DNA of 64,000 nucleotides, taken from Methylobacterium sp. AMS5 (GTDB taxonomy: Bacteria > Pseudomonadota > Alphaproteobacteria > Rhizobiales > Beijerinckiaceae). The notes below the pieces were generated by a model, which made no database searches, was not told the origin of the DNA, and saw nothing but the letters and a program-made list of their open reading frames with translations. The first letter of the stretch is position 1, and every line of letters begins with the position of its first letter. Where the stretch lies: contig NZ_CP006992.1 in NCBI RefSeq assembly GCF_001542815.1, positions 4,097,501-4,161,500 on the forward strand. The letters are read 5' to 3'. Below are positions 51,233 to 60,076 of the stretch, in pieces. The position numbers and the translations under genes are program-made.

Positions 51233-53180
51233 TTTCGACGGCCTGCGGGTCCGCGTTCCCGACGAGCACCAGATCTGGCTCGTCTTCGGGGATCAGCGCC
51301 ACTACATCACCGATCTGGATGTCTTGCGGGCGATCTTCCGCGATGATGCCGTCCGAACAGACCCCGACTGCGCGCACTTGCCGGAGGGAAGTGTGCTCGG
51401 CCCGGGCAGCCGTCTCGTCCGGGGGCAGGGAAGCGCATCGGTCCACCTCGTGGTCAGCTCGGGGCTTGGACAGGAGACCCGGCATCGCATCGTCGATGAG
51501 GCGCAGTTCGAGCGCTACGGCTTCCATCCGGAGAAGGTCGCCGAGATCCCCCCGGAGACGTTGCGAAGCATCCCGGTCGGTCCCCCGCTCGGGTCGCTCG
51601 CCGACATCCCCGATTTCGATGGTCTGCGCGTCCAGATTCCCGACGAGCACCAGATCTGGCTCGTCTTCGGGGATCAGCGCCACTACATCACCGATCTCGA
51701 TGTCTTGCGGGCGATCTTCCGCGATGATGCCGTCCGAACAGACCCCGACTGCGCGCACTTGCCGGAGGGAAGTGTGCTCGGCCCGGGCAGCCGTCTCGTC
51801 CGGGGGCAGGGAAGCGCATCGGTCCACCTCGTGGTCAGCTCGGGGCTTGGACAGGAGACCCGGCATCGTATCGTCGATGAGGCGCAGTTCGAGCGCTACG
51901 GCTTCAATCCGGAGAAGGTCGCCGAGGTCCCCCCGGAGACGTTGCGAAGCATCCCGGTCGGCCCCCCGCTCGGGTCGCTCGCCGCCGCCAAGGCTTTAGC
52001 CGAGCGCGAGGAGCTGGAAAGGCTGGTGGAGAGCCTTCATCACCGCCGACCGACACTGCTGCTGCTGTTGGAAGAGCGGGACGAATTCGCGAAGCAGTTC
52101 GCCACCCAAATCCATGAGACCGTTCGCCGCCAGGTCCATGTCCTGCTCGGCTGGCTTGAGGACGGGCAGCTCGTCCTATCCTCCGGACTACCCGATACGC
52201 CGGACGCCGTGACCGTGCGGCCGGCGGCTTCGACTCTGGCATCGATTGCGCGGACTCTGCGGATCGGCCGGATCGACGTGCTTGCAACCCGATTCAGGCA
52301 TTCCCTGCAAAAAGTCTTAGCAGCACTCAATCGTCCCTTCGATCTTACTCCAATGATCGCTCCTTTGGAGTTGGAGAAGTCGGGCGAAGCGGCGAACGAA
52401 ACGATGCGGTCGCTCGCCCGGCAGGCTGCCCGCGTTGTTGCCTGCAGCGACAACATGCTGGCCGCTCTGCGCGTGCGACTGCCAGGGCTGCCGATCACGA
52501 CCGGTCTCAGCCCCGAGCCGCGCAAGCTTCGCCTATTCCGCGTGCATCCGGCCCGGCTCGACGCGGACGAGGATCTGCGCGTCCTGATCTGGGATGACAT
52601 CGCGGAACCCGCGGACCGGCTCGTGGTGGACACAATCGTTTCCGGTCGCGTCGAGGCCCTTACGGCCCGCTTCTTCGGCCTCGACGGCATACCGGGGGCA
52701 TCGACCGCCGGACTGCGAAATCTCGGCCCGGCCGATCGCCTTGATCTCAATAAACTCGTCTGTGTCTTGCGTCCGCACCTCGTCTGGTTCTCAAGTCCGG
52801 CGCCGCAAGCTTTCGATTTCCGGGTCTCGGCCGCATTGGCGCAGGGTCTGCCGATCCTAGCGAGCGCTAGCTGTGGCCTCGGCCTGCGCTTGGCGGACCG
52901 CCCGTTTACCTGGATCCTGCCCGCGGACGCGACCGCGGCCACCGTGCGGGACGAACTGGCAGCGATCCGGTCGCGGTGGGCTTCCGAGTACGGCAGCCTG
53001 CGCCGAACCGAAGCCGCGACAAGCTTCTACCCGGGCGCCTATCTCGCTTGGGCCGAACCAGAGGCGTCGTTCCAATCCGAGCCGGCGCTCAGCGATGCGG
53101 CTGCCTCGGTACCAGTGCCTTTCTCTGCCCCGGCGGCCCCATCGATCCCCGCGAAGAAAAAATGGCGGCTTTTCAAATGA
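51216..53180 (+). CDS. repeat-bearing glycosyltransferase-like protein
   Basis: 654 residues from ATG 51216, which overlaps the previous gene by 17 bases. Residues about 7-260 are two nearly identical 127-residue repeats, each with two beta-type subrepeats: a first (DEHQIWLVFGDQRHYITDLD) and a second (ETRHRIVDEAQFERYGF, then LRSIPVGPPLGS). The pattern LVxxGxxRxxIxD is seen in other bacterial surface or carbohydrate-linked proteins. A coiled, charged linker (AKALAEREELERLVESLHHR) leads to a GT-B-like C-terminal part with VRPHLVWF-like RPHLVWFSSPAPQAFDFRVS and a lysine-rich end. Catalytic residues are not certain. The repeat arrangement is discussed separately. Confidence 0.75.
   Translation: MSSLSNFDGLRVRVPDEHQIWLVFGDQRHYITDLDVLRAIFRDDAVRTDPDCAHLPEGSVLGPGSRLVRGQGSASVHLVVSSGLGQETRHRIVDEAQFERYGFHPEKVAEIPPETLRSIPVGPPLGSLADIPDFDGLRVQIPDEHQIWLVFGDQRHYITDLDVLRAIFRDDAVRTDPDCAHLPEGSVLGPGSRLVRGQGSASVHLVVSSGLGQETRHRIVDEAQFERYGFNPEKVAEVPPETLRSIPVGPPLGSLAAAKALAEREELERLVESLHHRRPTLLLLLEERDEFAKQFATQIHETVRRQVHVLLGWLEDGQLVLSSGLPDTPDAVTVRPAASTLASIARTLRIGRIDVLATRFRHSLQKVLAALNRPFDLTPMIAPLELEKSGEAANETMRSLARQAARVVACSDNMLAALRVRLPGLPITTGLSPEPRKLRLFRVHPARLDADEDLRVLIWDDIAEPADRLVVDTIVSGRVEALTARFFGLDGIPGASTAGLRNLGPADRLDLNKLVCVLRPHLVWFSSPAPQAFDFRVSAALAQGLPILASASCGLGLRLADRPFTWILPADATAATVRDELAAIRSRWASEYGSLRRTEAATSFYPGAYLAWAEPEASFQSEPALSDAAASVPVPFSAPAAPSIPAKKKWRLFK
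51234..51995 (+). repeat. 381-bp in-frame tandem duplication
   Basis: Copy A is 51234-51614 and copy B 51615 to about 51995, with a period of exactly 381 bases (127 codons). The copies are nearly base-identical over most of their length, with differences in the first 30 bases and at a few later sites (for example GGTCCC/GGCCCC); similarity ends near 51982. Confidence 0.95.
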
Positions 53181-55198
53181 TCATACCGGACGCAGCCGGT
53201 TCGGCGGCCGAGCGCCGGACGATCCGTACCCTCATCTGCGACTTCGACTTCTACTCGGCGCTCGGCGGCGGGCAGACGTTCTATCGCCGCGTTGTTGAGC
53301 GGCATCCGGACTGGACTATCCTTTATCCCTCACGCGGCCGTGATCTTACGAGCGAAATACGATCGCGTCTTCCTACCAATGCACATCCCTACGGTTTCGA
53401 CCGCTTTCTCTATCCTTGGGATCTCCTCGCCGCACTTAAGATCGAGGGCGTAGAGGAGCGCTCCTACGCTCTGATCATCTGCCAGATCGCTGTGCCGCTC
53501 CAAGGGCAATTCTTCGACGTGGTCGAGGTGCCCTCGTTCTTTCCTGTAGCACATCTCATCCGTCCAATCTTCGCCGCCTTCGGCATCGGGGTGAGAACGA
53601 TTTCGCTCGGCATGCTCGGTTGGCTGAGCGTCAGCAATCGCAACGCCTACGCGTCGGAAGTGCCAGAGGTGGTGATTGAGCGATTGGAGGAAATGGAACG
53701 ACGCTGCATCGCGGGCGCCGATGTCAGCTACACGATCTCAGATCTCCATGCCGCTGAGAACGACCAACTGAAGCCCTCAGCGGTCGTCGACATGCACGAC
53801 GCCCTCGACACGCTGCCAGCCCCCACCGCGTACCCGCCGGGCGAGGGACCGCCCGATCTCTGGTTTGTCGGACGTCTCGACCGCAACAAGGGACCCGACC
53901 TCTTCATCGAGATCGCGTCGCAGATCCCCCGCTCACTCTACCGGAACTGCTACCTGTGCGGTCCCGACAATCCCTGGGCGTCCTCGGGACCGCGCTGGTC
54001 CGAGACGGTCCTTGAACTCGCCCGCGAGCGGCAGGTCCCCGCCGAGTATCTCGGCGAGATCAGTCACGACGAACTGTGGTCGCGCGCTTTTCGTGGCCGG
54101 TCCGTGATCGTCATCCCCTCGCGCTCCGACGCGTTCAATTACGTGGCGGTCGAAGCAACCATGTCGGGCGCGCCGATCCTCCTGTCGAAGCAGGCTGGCG
54201 CCGCAGCCTTCCTCGAGGCGCGCCATACTGACATCGCTCCGCCAATCATTGATCCCGACGATCTCACCGATGCGGCGGCCAAGCTGGAACGCCTGCTTGG
54301 TGATTACGAGGGCCGAACCGCGCACCTGCGCAAGACCATCCTCGAGGGTGGCTGGCCGGCCCCACGCAACGACTTCTTTGCGGACGTCATCGGATCGGCG
54401 CCGGCGGGCTCGGGCCGGACCGACTCCGGTCTTCTCGAACGCGCCCGTTCGGCCGATCCGCTGAACTTGGCTCCTGCTCGGATTTGGCGCTCGGTGGCGC
54501 CACCGCCGGCGGAAAACGACATCGAGATCGTCCTACGGGCCGGTCAGGACCGGCGGGCACTCGAACGAAGCCTGACCTCTCTGCGCACACCCGATGCAAG
54601 CGGGCTTGCCGTGACGATCCTGGTCGAGGCGGGGCAGGAGCTGGAAGATCTGCCGCAGCTCCTGCGCAGTTTCCATCCCGGTGCATCTTTGCTCCGCACG
54701 GGGAGCACGGACACGGCCGCGGCAATCAACGAGGCGCTGGAGAAGTCGCGGGCAGCGGCGCTCATGCTGCTCAACGCCGGCGACAGTGTCGAGGGTGGAG
54801 CCCTGCGCCGCCTCTTCCAGGCGCTACAGGCGATACCTGCGGCCGATCTCGCGATCGGTCTGTGGTCGGAACTCGACGCGTTCGGGGCGGTCCTGCGGGA
54901 TCACCAGGCCGACGCTTTCGATATGCGCGCCCTGATCGGTCCGGGAGGCCGCCCCGGCGGCATCCTGATGCGCCGAAGCGACCACCTCCTGATCGACGAG
55001 TCGATGGGGGATTGCGGTCTACTCGACCTATATGGCCGGCTCTCGACCGCTCCCGTCGTGCGCAGCGCCGAGCGGATCGGCTGGTCCTGGCCGGCGGCCG
55101 AAGACGCGGCGGCGTCACGCCGCCCAGCCGACCTGTCGCCGCTGCTCCGGAAATGGCTGCTCGCCCCCCCCCGTGCCGACGGGCGGGACGCCGCTTGA
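53177..55198 (+). CDS. two-domain glycosyltransferase (GT4-like plus GT2-like C-terminus)
   Basis: About 673 residues from the ATG at 53177, which overlaps the previous stop as ATGA; an ATG five codons earlier (53162) is also possible. Residues 1-400 are a GT-B transferase: CDFDFYSALGGGQTFYRRVV, the hinge DLWFVGRLDRNKGPDLFIEI, and donor-site IVIPSRSDAFNYVAVEATMS. Residues 440-670 resemble the degenerate GT2-like region of the 49910 product (IEIVLRAGQDRRALERSLTS). The product probably acts in polysaccharide assembly. Sugar specificity is unknown. Confidence 0.82.
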   Translation: MIIPDAAGSAAERRTIRTLICDFDFYSALGGGQTFYRRVVERHPDWTILYPSRGRDLTSEIRSRLPTNAHPYGFDRFLYPWDLLAALKIEGVEERSYALIICQIAVPLQGQFFDVVEVPSFFPVAHLIRPIFAAFGIGVRTISLGMLGWLSVSNRNAYASEVPEVVIERLEEMERRCIAGADVSYTISDLHAAENDQLKPSAVVDMHDALDTLPAPTAYPPGEGPPDLWFVGRLDRNKGPDLFIEIASQIPRSLYRNCYLCGPDNPWASSGPRWSETVLELARERQVPAEYLGEISHDELWSRAFRGRSVIVIPSRSDAFNYVAVEATMSGAPILLSKQAGAAAFLEARHTDIAPPIIDPDDLTDAAAKLERLLGDYEGRTAHLRKTILEGGWPAPRNDFFADVIGSAPAGSGRTDSGLLERARSADPLNLAPARIWRSVAPPPAENDIEIVLRAGQDRRALERSLTSLRTPDASGLAVTILVEAGQELEDLPQLLRSFHPGASLLRTGSTDTAAAINEALEKSRAAALMLLNAGDSVEGGALRRLFQALQAIPAADLAIGLWSELDAFGAVLRDHQADAFDMRALIGPGGRPGGILMRRSDHLLIDESMGDCGLLDLYGRLSTAPVVRSAERIGWSWPAAEDAAASRRPADLSPLLRKWLLAPPRADGRDAA

Positions 55199-55206
55199 GG
55201 ACCGGG

Positions 55207-56175
55207 ATGACCGCGCCACTTTCGTTCGACGGTATCCGGGTTCTCGTGACCGGAGGCTCGGGTTTCCTCGGTCAGCATCTGCTCCGGGCGCTAATCCCGC
55301 TCGGAGCCGAGGTCACGGTCCTCGTGCGCGATCCGGAAGCGAGCAGCCTCTCCGATCTTCGGAGCGGCGAGGCGGTGCGCGCCGGTCGCGTCGCATTGCT
55401 GCGCGGCGATCTCTTCGATGAAGCAGCCATTATCCGAGCAGCAGCAGGCGCGGACATCGTCTTCCATCTCGCCGGACGCGGCGGCGGTGGCGGATCGTTC
55501 CGAGACTTCACGGATGCCAACGTCACCGGCACATGCAACGTCCTGACCGCCTGTGCCGCGCACACGGTCGGCCGCCTCGTCTTCATCAGTTCCGCTGCCG
55601 TCTACGGATCGGGATCACCGATCGCGCTCGACGAGAGTCAGCCGACGCGCGGTCGCAGCATCTACGCTGCCTCGAAGATCGCGGCGGAAGCCTTAGTCGC
55701 CGCCTATGTCGCGACCGGGCGATGGGCCGTGACGCTGCGCCCCTCCAACATTTACGGTCCCGACCAGATGACCGAAACGGTCGTGACCACTCTCTTGAGC
55801 CAACTGGGCACGACGGACGAGATCGTGCTTCGCGCCCTGCATCCGGTCCGCGACTACATCTATGTTCAGGACGCCGTCGATGCGCTGCTCGCCGCAGCTC
55901 TCCGCCAGGACCTGCCGCCTGGCCGCACGCTGAATGTCAGCTCCGGCGCCGGATGGTCTGTCCGGCAGCTCGCGGAGGCGGCGATCATCGCCATGCGTCG
56001 CACCGAGCCGAACCGCTCCGTCAGCGTTCGGCCAATCGACAGGCCAGCCGGCGCGCTGGCCGATTACCTCGTCTGCGACAACGCTGCAGCCCGCGCTGCG
56101 CTCGACTGGATGCCGCGCGTCGATCTCGTCGACGGCCTACAGGCAAGCTACGCCGCCCGGCTCGGGCGAGCCTGA
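55207..56175 (+). CDS. NAD-dependent sugar epimerase/dehydratase
   Basis: 322 residues of the extended SDR family. The NAD motif is VLVTGGSGFLGQHLLRALIP, followed by DIVFHLAGRGGGGGSFRD, the catalytic Ser/Tyr region VFISSAAVYGSGSP and SIYAASKIAAEALVAAY (YxxxK), and the substrate region LRPSNIYGPDQMTE. It acts on an NDP-sugar, most like UDP-glucose or GDP-sugar 4-epimerases or related reductases. It starts eight bases after the previous gene's stop and ends the forward glycosyltransferase run, opposite the reverse nucleotidyltransferase pair. Confidence 0.88.
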   Translation: MTAPLSFDGIRVLVTGGSGFLGQHLLRALIPLGAEVTVLVRDPEASSLSDLRSGEAVRAGRVALLRGDLFDEAAIIRAAAGADIVFHLAGRGGGGGSFRDFTDANVTGTCNVLTACAAHTVGRLVFISSAAVYGSGSPIALDESQPTRGRSIYAASKIAAEALVAAYVATGRWAVTLRPSNIYGPDQMTETVVTTLLSQLGTTDEIVLRALHPVRDYIYVQDAVDALLAAALRQDLPPGRTLNVSSGAGWSVRQLAEAAIIAMRRTEPNRSVSVRPIDRPAGALADYLVCDNAAARAALDWMPRVDLVDGLQASYAARLGRA

Positions 56176-56242
56176 CCCAGCGCAACTCCACCCCGTTCCG
56201 GGATGAGAGCTGCACTGGGTCAAGGATTGGGAGCGGCCGGGC

Positions 56243-56959
56243 TCAAGCCGCCGGGAGGAAATGATCGGGCCGAGCGGTGAACTGCTCCTGGGCGCGGGCA
56301 TAGTCATCGGGACGGCCGATATCGATCCACTCGCAATCCTCGACGTAGCTCACGACTTTCTGTGACGACGCGAGAAGCGCGCGCACAAGGTCGGGCATGT
56401 CGAAGAAGGTGTCGGCCGGAATGAGTGGCGCAACGGCCTTCTTTGAGAGGACATAGAGGCCCATCGAGGCTTCGAAATGCATCGCCGGCTTCTCACGGTA
56501 CTCAGATACTGTGAAGTCAGGTCCGACCGTCAGCGCCCCGAAATCGGCTTGCAGCGTCCGGCGGTGGGTCGCGATCGTGGCCGCGGCGCCACGATCGAGG
56601 TGCTCCCGCACCATCGCCGAGAAGTTCAACGTCGTCAGAAGGTCGCCGTTCGTGACGATGAAATGGTCGGGCAGCTGTTCGAGGTTGGCGGCGATAGGGC
56701 CGCTGGTGCCGAGCGGCTTGTCCTCGACCCTGTAGGTGATGTTGAGACCGAGATTCGATCCGTCCGTGAAGAAGCTCCGGATGAGATGATGGAGATGGTT
56801 CACGGCCAGGATGACGTCTGTCACCCCGTGCTGGCGCAGTTGGCGCAGCAGCAGTTCGAGGATCGGCATCTCGCCGATCGGCATCAGTGGTTTCGGCATG
56901 ACAGCCGTGTAGGGCATCAGGCGCGTGCCCTTGCCGCCGGCGAGAATGATGGCCTTCAT
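56243..56959 (-). CDS. NDP-sugar nucleotidyltransferase
   Basis: 238 residues from ATG 56959 (MKAIILAGGKGTRLMPYTAV). The NTP-binding signature LAGGKGTRL, then MPKPLMPIGEMPILELLLRQ, VTNGDLLTTLNF (metal-binding Asp region) and SEYREKPAM are intact. It lies in the RmlA/GlmU-N-like group that activates sugar-1-phosphates with an NTP. No left-handed helix or CBS domain is attached. It lies ten bases downstream of the LegB-like dehydratase on the same strand, so the two probably make one NDP-deoxysugar. The base specificity is unknown. Confidence 0.9.
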   Translation of the reverse strand: MKAIILAGGKGTRLMPYTAVMPKPLMPIGEMPILELLLRQLRQHGVTDVILAVNHLHHLIRSFFTDGSNLGLNITYRVEDKPLGTSGPIAANLEQLPDHFIVTNGDLLTTLNFSAMVREHLDRGAAATIATHRRTLQADFGALTVGPDFTVSEYREKPAMHFEASMGLYVLSKKAVAPLIPADTFFDMPDLVRALLASSQKVVSYVEDCEWIDIGRPDDYARAQEQFTARPDHFLPAA

Positions 56960-56969
56960 CGCTTGGCTC

Positions 56970-58043
56970 TCAGACGACGTAGCGATCGACGTCCCGCCGA
57001 TCGTGCTGGGACCGGAAGTGCTCGATCGTCCTCTCCAGCCCCTCACGCAGGCCGACCTTCGGCGTCCAGCCCGACTGCGCCTGGAACAGGCGGTTGTCGG
57101 AGATCAACCGTTCCACTTCGCTCTTGCTCGGGCGGATACGCTGCTCGTCCGTCTCGATCACGGCCTTCGAACCGACGATCTCGAGGATCATGGCCGCCAC
57201 CTCGCCAACGGTCTGGCCGGAACCGACGCCTAGATTGAAGGTTCCGCCCTCAAGACCTGGGGTCACCGCCGCGGTCAGGAACCCGTTGGCGGTGTCGGTG
57301 GCAAAGGTCAGATCCCGCACCGGCGTGGTCGAGCCGAGCTTGATTACAGTCCGCTCGGGCTCCAGCGCTTGCATGATGACAGTCGGGATGAAGGCGCGGG
57401 CCGACTGGCGCGGACCGTAGGTGTTGAACGGCCGCACCGTGACCACCGGAACGTCGAAGGACCGGTAGTAGGACTCGGCGATCTTGTCGGCGCCGATTTT
57501 CGAGGCCGAGTAGGGCGATTGTCCCTGCAGGGGATGCGCCTCGTCGATCGGGACGTATTGCGCCGACCCGTACACCTCTGACGTGCTGGTATGGACGACG
57601 CGCTGCACCCCGTGCCGGCGCGCCGCTTCGAGCACGTTGAGCGTACCCTCGACATTGACCTTCACGTAGTTGCGCGGCGCCAGATACGAGTACGGAATCG
57701 CGATCAGCGCAGCGAGATGGAAGACGACATCGATGTCCTTGGTGATCGCCTGAACGTATTCCGGATCGATGATATCGCCAAAGACATACTCGATTTCGCG
57801 ATCGATCTCAGGGGAGACGCCGGACAGATTTCCGCGGTCCCGCATGGCGTTGTAGTGCAGCAGCGCCGTCACCCTGGCACCCTGCCGCACGGCTTCCTCG
57901 GTGAGATGGCTCCCGATGAAGCCACCTGCGCCCGTGACGAGCACGCGTTTTCCGGAAAGGGTCAACCGATTATTCCCCTCGTTCGCGGGTGCGGCGGCTC
58001 GTCCTTCGACGCCAACTGCCCGACCATCTCCGGCCCCGGACAT
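56970..58043 (-). CDS. LegB-like NDP-sugar 4,6-dehydratase
   Basis: 357 residues. After a variable leader of about 30 residues comes the SDR motif RVLVTGAGGFIGSHLTEEAV, then NAMRDRGNLSG, DVVFHLAALIAIPYSYLAPR, the Ser/Tyr/Lys core in VVHTSTSEVYGSAQYVPIDE and QSPYSASKIGADKIAESYY, and RPFNTYGPRQSARAFIPTVI. IPYSYLAPRNYV is typical of the LegB/GDP-GlcNAc-4,6-dehydratase-like group. With the adjacent nucleotidyltransferase it would form an NDP-4-keto-6-deoxysugar. Start 58043 is the longest ATG; an initiation nearer LTLSGKRV cannot be excluded. Confidence 0.88.
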   Translation of the reverse strand: MSGAGDGRAVGVEGRAAAPANEGNNRLTLSGKRVLVTGAGGFIGSHLTEEAVRQGARVTALLHYNAMRDRGNLSGVSPEIDREIEYVFGDIIDPEYVQAITKDIDVVFHLAALIAIPYSYLAPRNYVKVNVEGTLNVLEAARRHGVQRVVHTSTSEVYGSAQYVPIDEAHPLQGQSPYSASKIGADKIAESYYRSFDVPVVTVRPFNTYGPRQSARAFIPTVIMQALEPERTVIKLGSTTPVRDLTFATDTANGFLTAAVTPGLEGGTFNLGVGSGQTVGEVAAMILEIVGSKAVIETDEQRIRPSKSEVERLISDNRLFQAQSGWTPKVGLREGLERTIEHFRSQHDRRDVDRYVV

Positions 58044-58554
58044 GCCTCGGGCCGCCCGCGCGAGGTTCTGACCGCGAGGCTGGGAACCGGAGGCCTGGAC
58101 GGCCGATCCGGGCCATTAGCCTAGTTCCCACGCCCGGACAAGCGAGCGCCAAGTTTTGATCCGCCGTGCTACTTGGCAGATTCCAGATTTATCGGATTGA
58201 ACCGGCTGGGAAGCGACACGATCAGGCTACCAGCCTACCAACTTGCGATGACGACGACGCTCCTCCATCACAACTTGAAGGAAATTTATATTCAAATACG
58301 CACCTAAAGTTGGATCGGTTGCCGCGTATTGACGGTGCCCGTATTGCTTTCGCGTTTGGCGGCGATAAAAGACAGGTCAAAGGCCTTTCGCCTGCGAGTG
58401 TGATGCCCGGCATCCGCGCTGTGGGGCGCCGAATTGATGCCCTTATGTCCGGTAGGCCGTGCCGGATGAAAACAGAGCACGCCGCCGAGAATGTCTCTGC
58501 TGCGAAAACGATTGCAAACAACCGGACAGAGAACAGGACCGGCGGGGCGGGCTT
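58044..58554. other. divergent promoter region
   Basis: 511 bases between the LegB-like gene and the GST gene. A small AT-rich patch near 58270-58310 contains TTGAA and TTCAA in inverted orientation, which may be promoter DNA. No ORF or RNA was recognised. Confidence 0.45.
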
Positions 58555-59196
58555 ATGCAGTTGTTCTACGCGCCGCGCTCTCCTTTCTCGCGCAAGATCC
58601 TGGCGACGATCGTCGAACTCGATCTCGCCACGCGGGTCAGCCTCGTTCGGATCGACCCCTGGACCGACGAGACGCTTCGACGGCACAACCCTGCCTCTAA
58701 GGTTCCGACACTCCTCTTGGACGACGGCTCGGCCCTGTTCGACTCGCCCGTCATCGCGCGCTACCTCGACACGCTGTCCGGACACATGCTGATCCCGCCC
58801 GTACCCCGAACCTGGGACGCACTCCGGCGGGAGGCGCTGGGCGACGGCTTGGCCGAGGCGGTGATTCGCCGGTTCGTCGATCGGCTCGGCCCGCACGATG
58901 ACCGCCTCGACCGCGTGGTGACGCGACAGGAAGCCGCTATCACCGCAATCCTGGACCGGTTGGAGACAGCGCCGGATTGGATGCAAGCCCCTACCGATCT
59001 GGGGCATCTCGCGATTGCCTGCGCCCTCGATTATCTCGACGGACGCTCACCCGAACTCAATTGGAAAACACGAAGCCCCTTGCTCGCAGCGTGGTTCCAT
59101 GATTTCCGTGCGAGGCCATCGATGAAAATCGCCGCGGATCCGATAATCGGCACCTTTCGGTCCATCAATATCCCGCATCCGCCGGCAGAGGTCTGA
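58555..59196 (+). CDS. glutathione S-transferase family protein
   Basis: 213 residues. The N-terminal thioredoxin-fold domain (MQLFYAPRSPFSRKILATIV) includes ASKVPTLLLDDGSALFDSPV with the cis-Pro and the SPVIARYLDTL signature where Glu/Ser bind glutathione. The helical C-terminal domain follows with DLGHLAIACALDYLDGRSPE. The presumed substrate is an electrophile; none is indicated. AGGCGGGGCGGG lies upstream of the ATG. It precedes the L-sugar gene trio by four bases but is unlikely to be part of that pathway. Confidence 0.88.
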   Translation: MQLFYAPRSPFSRKILATIVELDLATRVSLVRIDPWTDETLRRHNPASKVPTLLLDDGSALFDSPVIARYLDTLSGHMLIPPVPRTWDALRREALGDGLAEAVIRRFVDRLGPHDDRLDRVVTRQEAAITAILDRLETAPDWMQAPTDLGHLAIACALDYLDGRSPELNWKTRSPLLAAWFHDFRARPSMKIAADPIIGTFRSINIPHPPAEV

Positions 59197-59200
59197 GAAG

Positions 59201-60076
59201 TTGAAGATTGCAGTCTTAGGCTCATCCGGCATGCTTGGAAGCGCCGCCTTCCGATATTTGTCAAAATGCTTTCCTGGGTCGGTCTATGCGACAGCGCGAT
59301 CCTCGGCGGTAAAAAAGATCTTTCCGGAAGATGCCGCCAACATCTCAACCGGGATCGACGTCGAGAATGCGGACGCGCTGGCCGGCTTCCTGCGTGACGT
59401 GCGGCCCGACGTGGTCTTGAATTGCGTGGGAGTCGTCAAGCAGCTCGCCTCCGCCGAGGATCCGCTGGTCGCGATCCCGATCAACGCCATCCTGCCACAC
59501 CGGCTCGCCCGGCTGGCCGACCTCGTCGGTGCCCGCCTCATCCATGTGAGCACCGATTGTGTCTTCACCGGCCGCAAGGGCGACTACCGCGAAAGCGACG
59601 CGCCGGATGCGGCCGATCTCTACGGGCGCTCGAAACTTCTTGGCGAGGTCGATTACCCGAACGCGGTGACGCTGCGCACCTCCATCATCGGTCGTGAGAT
59701 CGGCAGCCGCAACGGCCTCGTCGAGTGGTTCCTGGCCCAGAGCGGGTCGGTGCGCGGCTACCGGCGGGCGATCTTCTCCGGCCTCACCACCGACGAACTG
59801 GTGCGGGTGATCGCCGACCACGTGCTGCCGAACCCAGGCTTGCGCGGCGTCTACCATGTGAGCGTGGACCCGATCAGCAAGTTCGACCTGCTCGGGATCG
59901 CCAAGGACGTCTACGGCGTCGCGACCGAGATCGAGCCCGACGATGCGGTGGCGATCGACCGCTCCCTCAACTCGGACCGGTTCCGGGCCGCGGTCGGCTA
60001 CGCGCCCCCGTCATGGCCGGATCTGATCCGCAACATGCGTCGCTTCGACGACGAAGCCTTCTCACGGATCCGCTGA
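59201..60076 (+). CDS. RmlD-like NDP-sugar reductase
   Basis: 291 residues with a TTG start at 59201. The SDR motif KIAVLGSSGMLGSAAFRYL is followed by VVLNCVGVVKQLA, VSTDCVFTGRKGDYRESD, LYGRSKLLGEVDYP (YxxxK), and a C-terminal substrate domain. It lacks the cupin domain of CapF/WbjC, and matches the single-domain WbvR-type reductase that yields UDP-L-RhaNAc from the 4-keto intermediate. The stop codon shares one base with the next ATG (TGATG), and the three genes through 62269 form one pathway unit. Confidence 0.85.
   Translation: MKIAVLGSSGMLGSAAFRYLSKCFPGSVYATARSSAVKKIFPEDAANISTGIDVENADALAGFLRDVRPDVVLNCVGVVKQLASAEDPLVAIPINAILPHRLARLADLVGARLIHVSTDCVFTGRKGDYRESDAPDAADLYGRSKLLGEVDYPNAVTLRTSIIGREIGSRNGLVEWFLAQSGSVRGYRRAIFSGLTTDELVRVIADHVLPNPGLRGVYHVSVDPISKFDLLGIAKDVYGVATEIEPDDAVAIDRSLNSDRFRAAVGYAPPSWPDLIRNMRRFDDEAFSRIR

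Noticed and set aside
51216..53180. Phase-variable simple-sequence repeat in the repeat-bearing gene
   Set aside because: The repeat is 381 bases and in frame; there is no short homopolymer or microsatellite tract that would switch the gene on and off.
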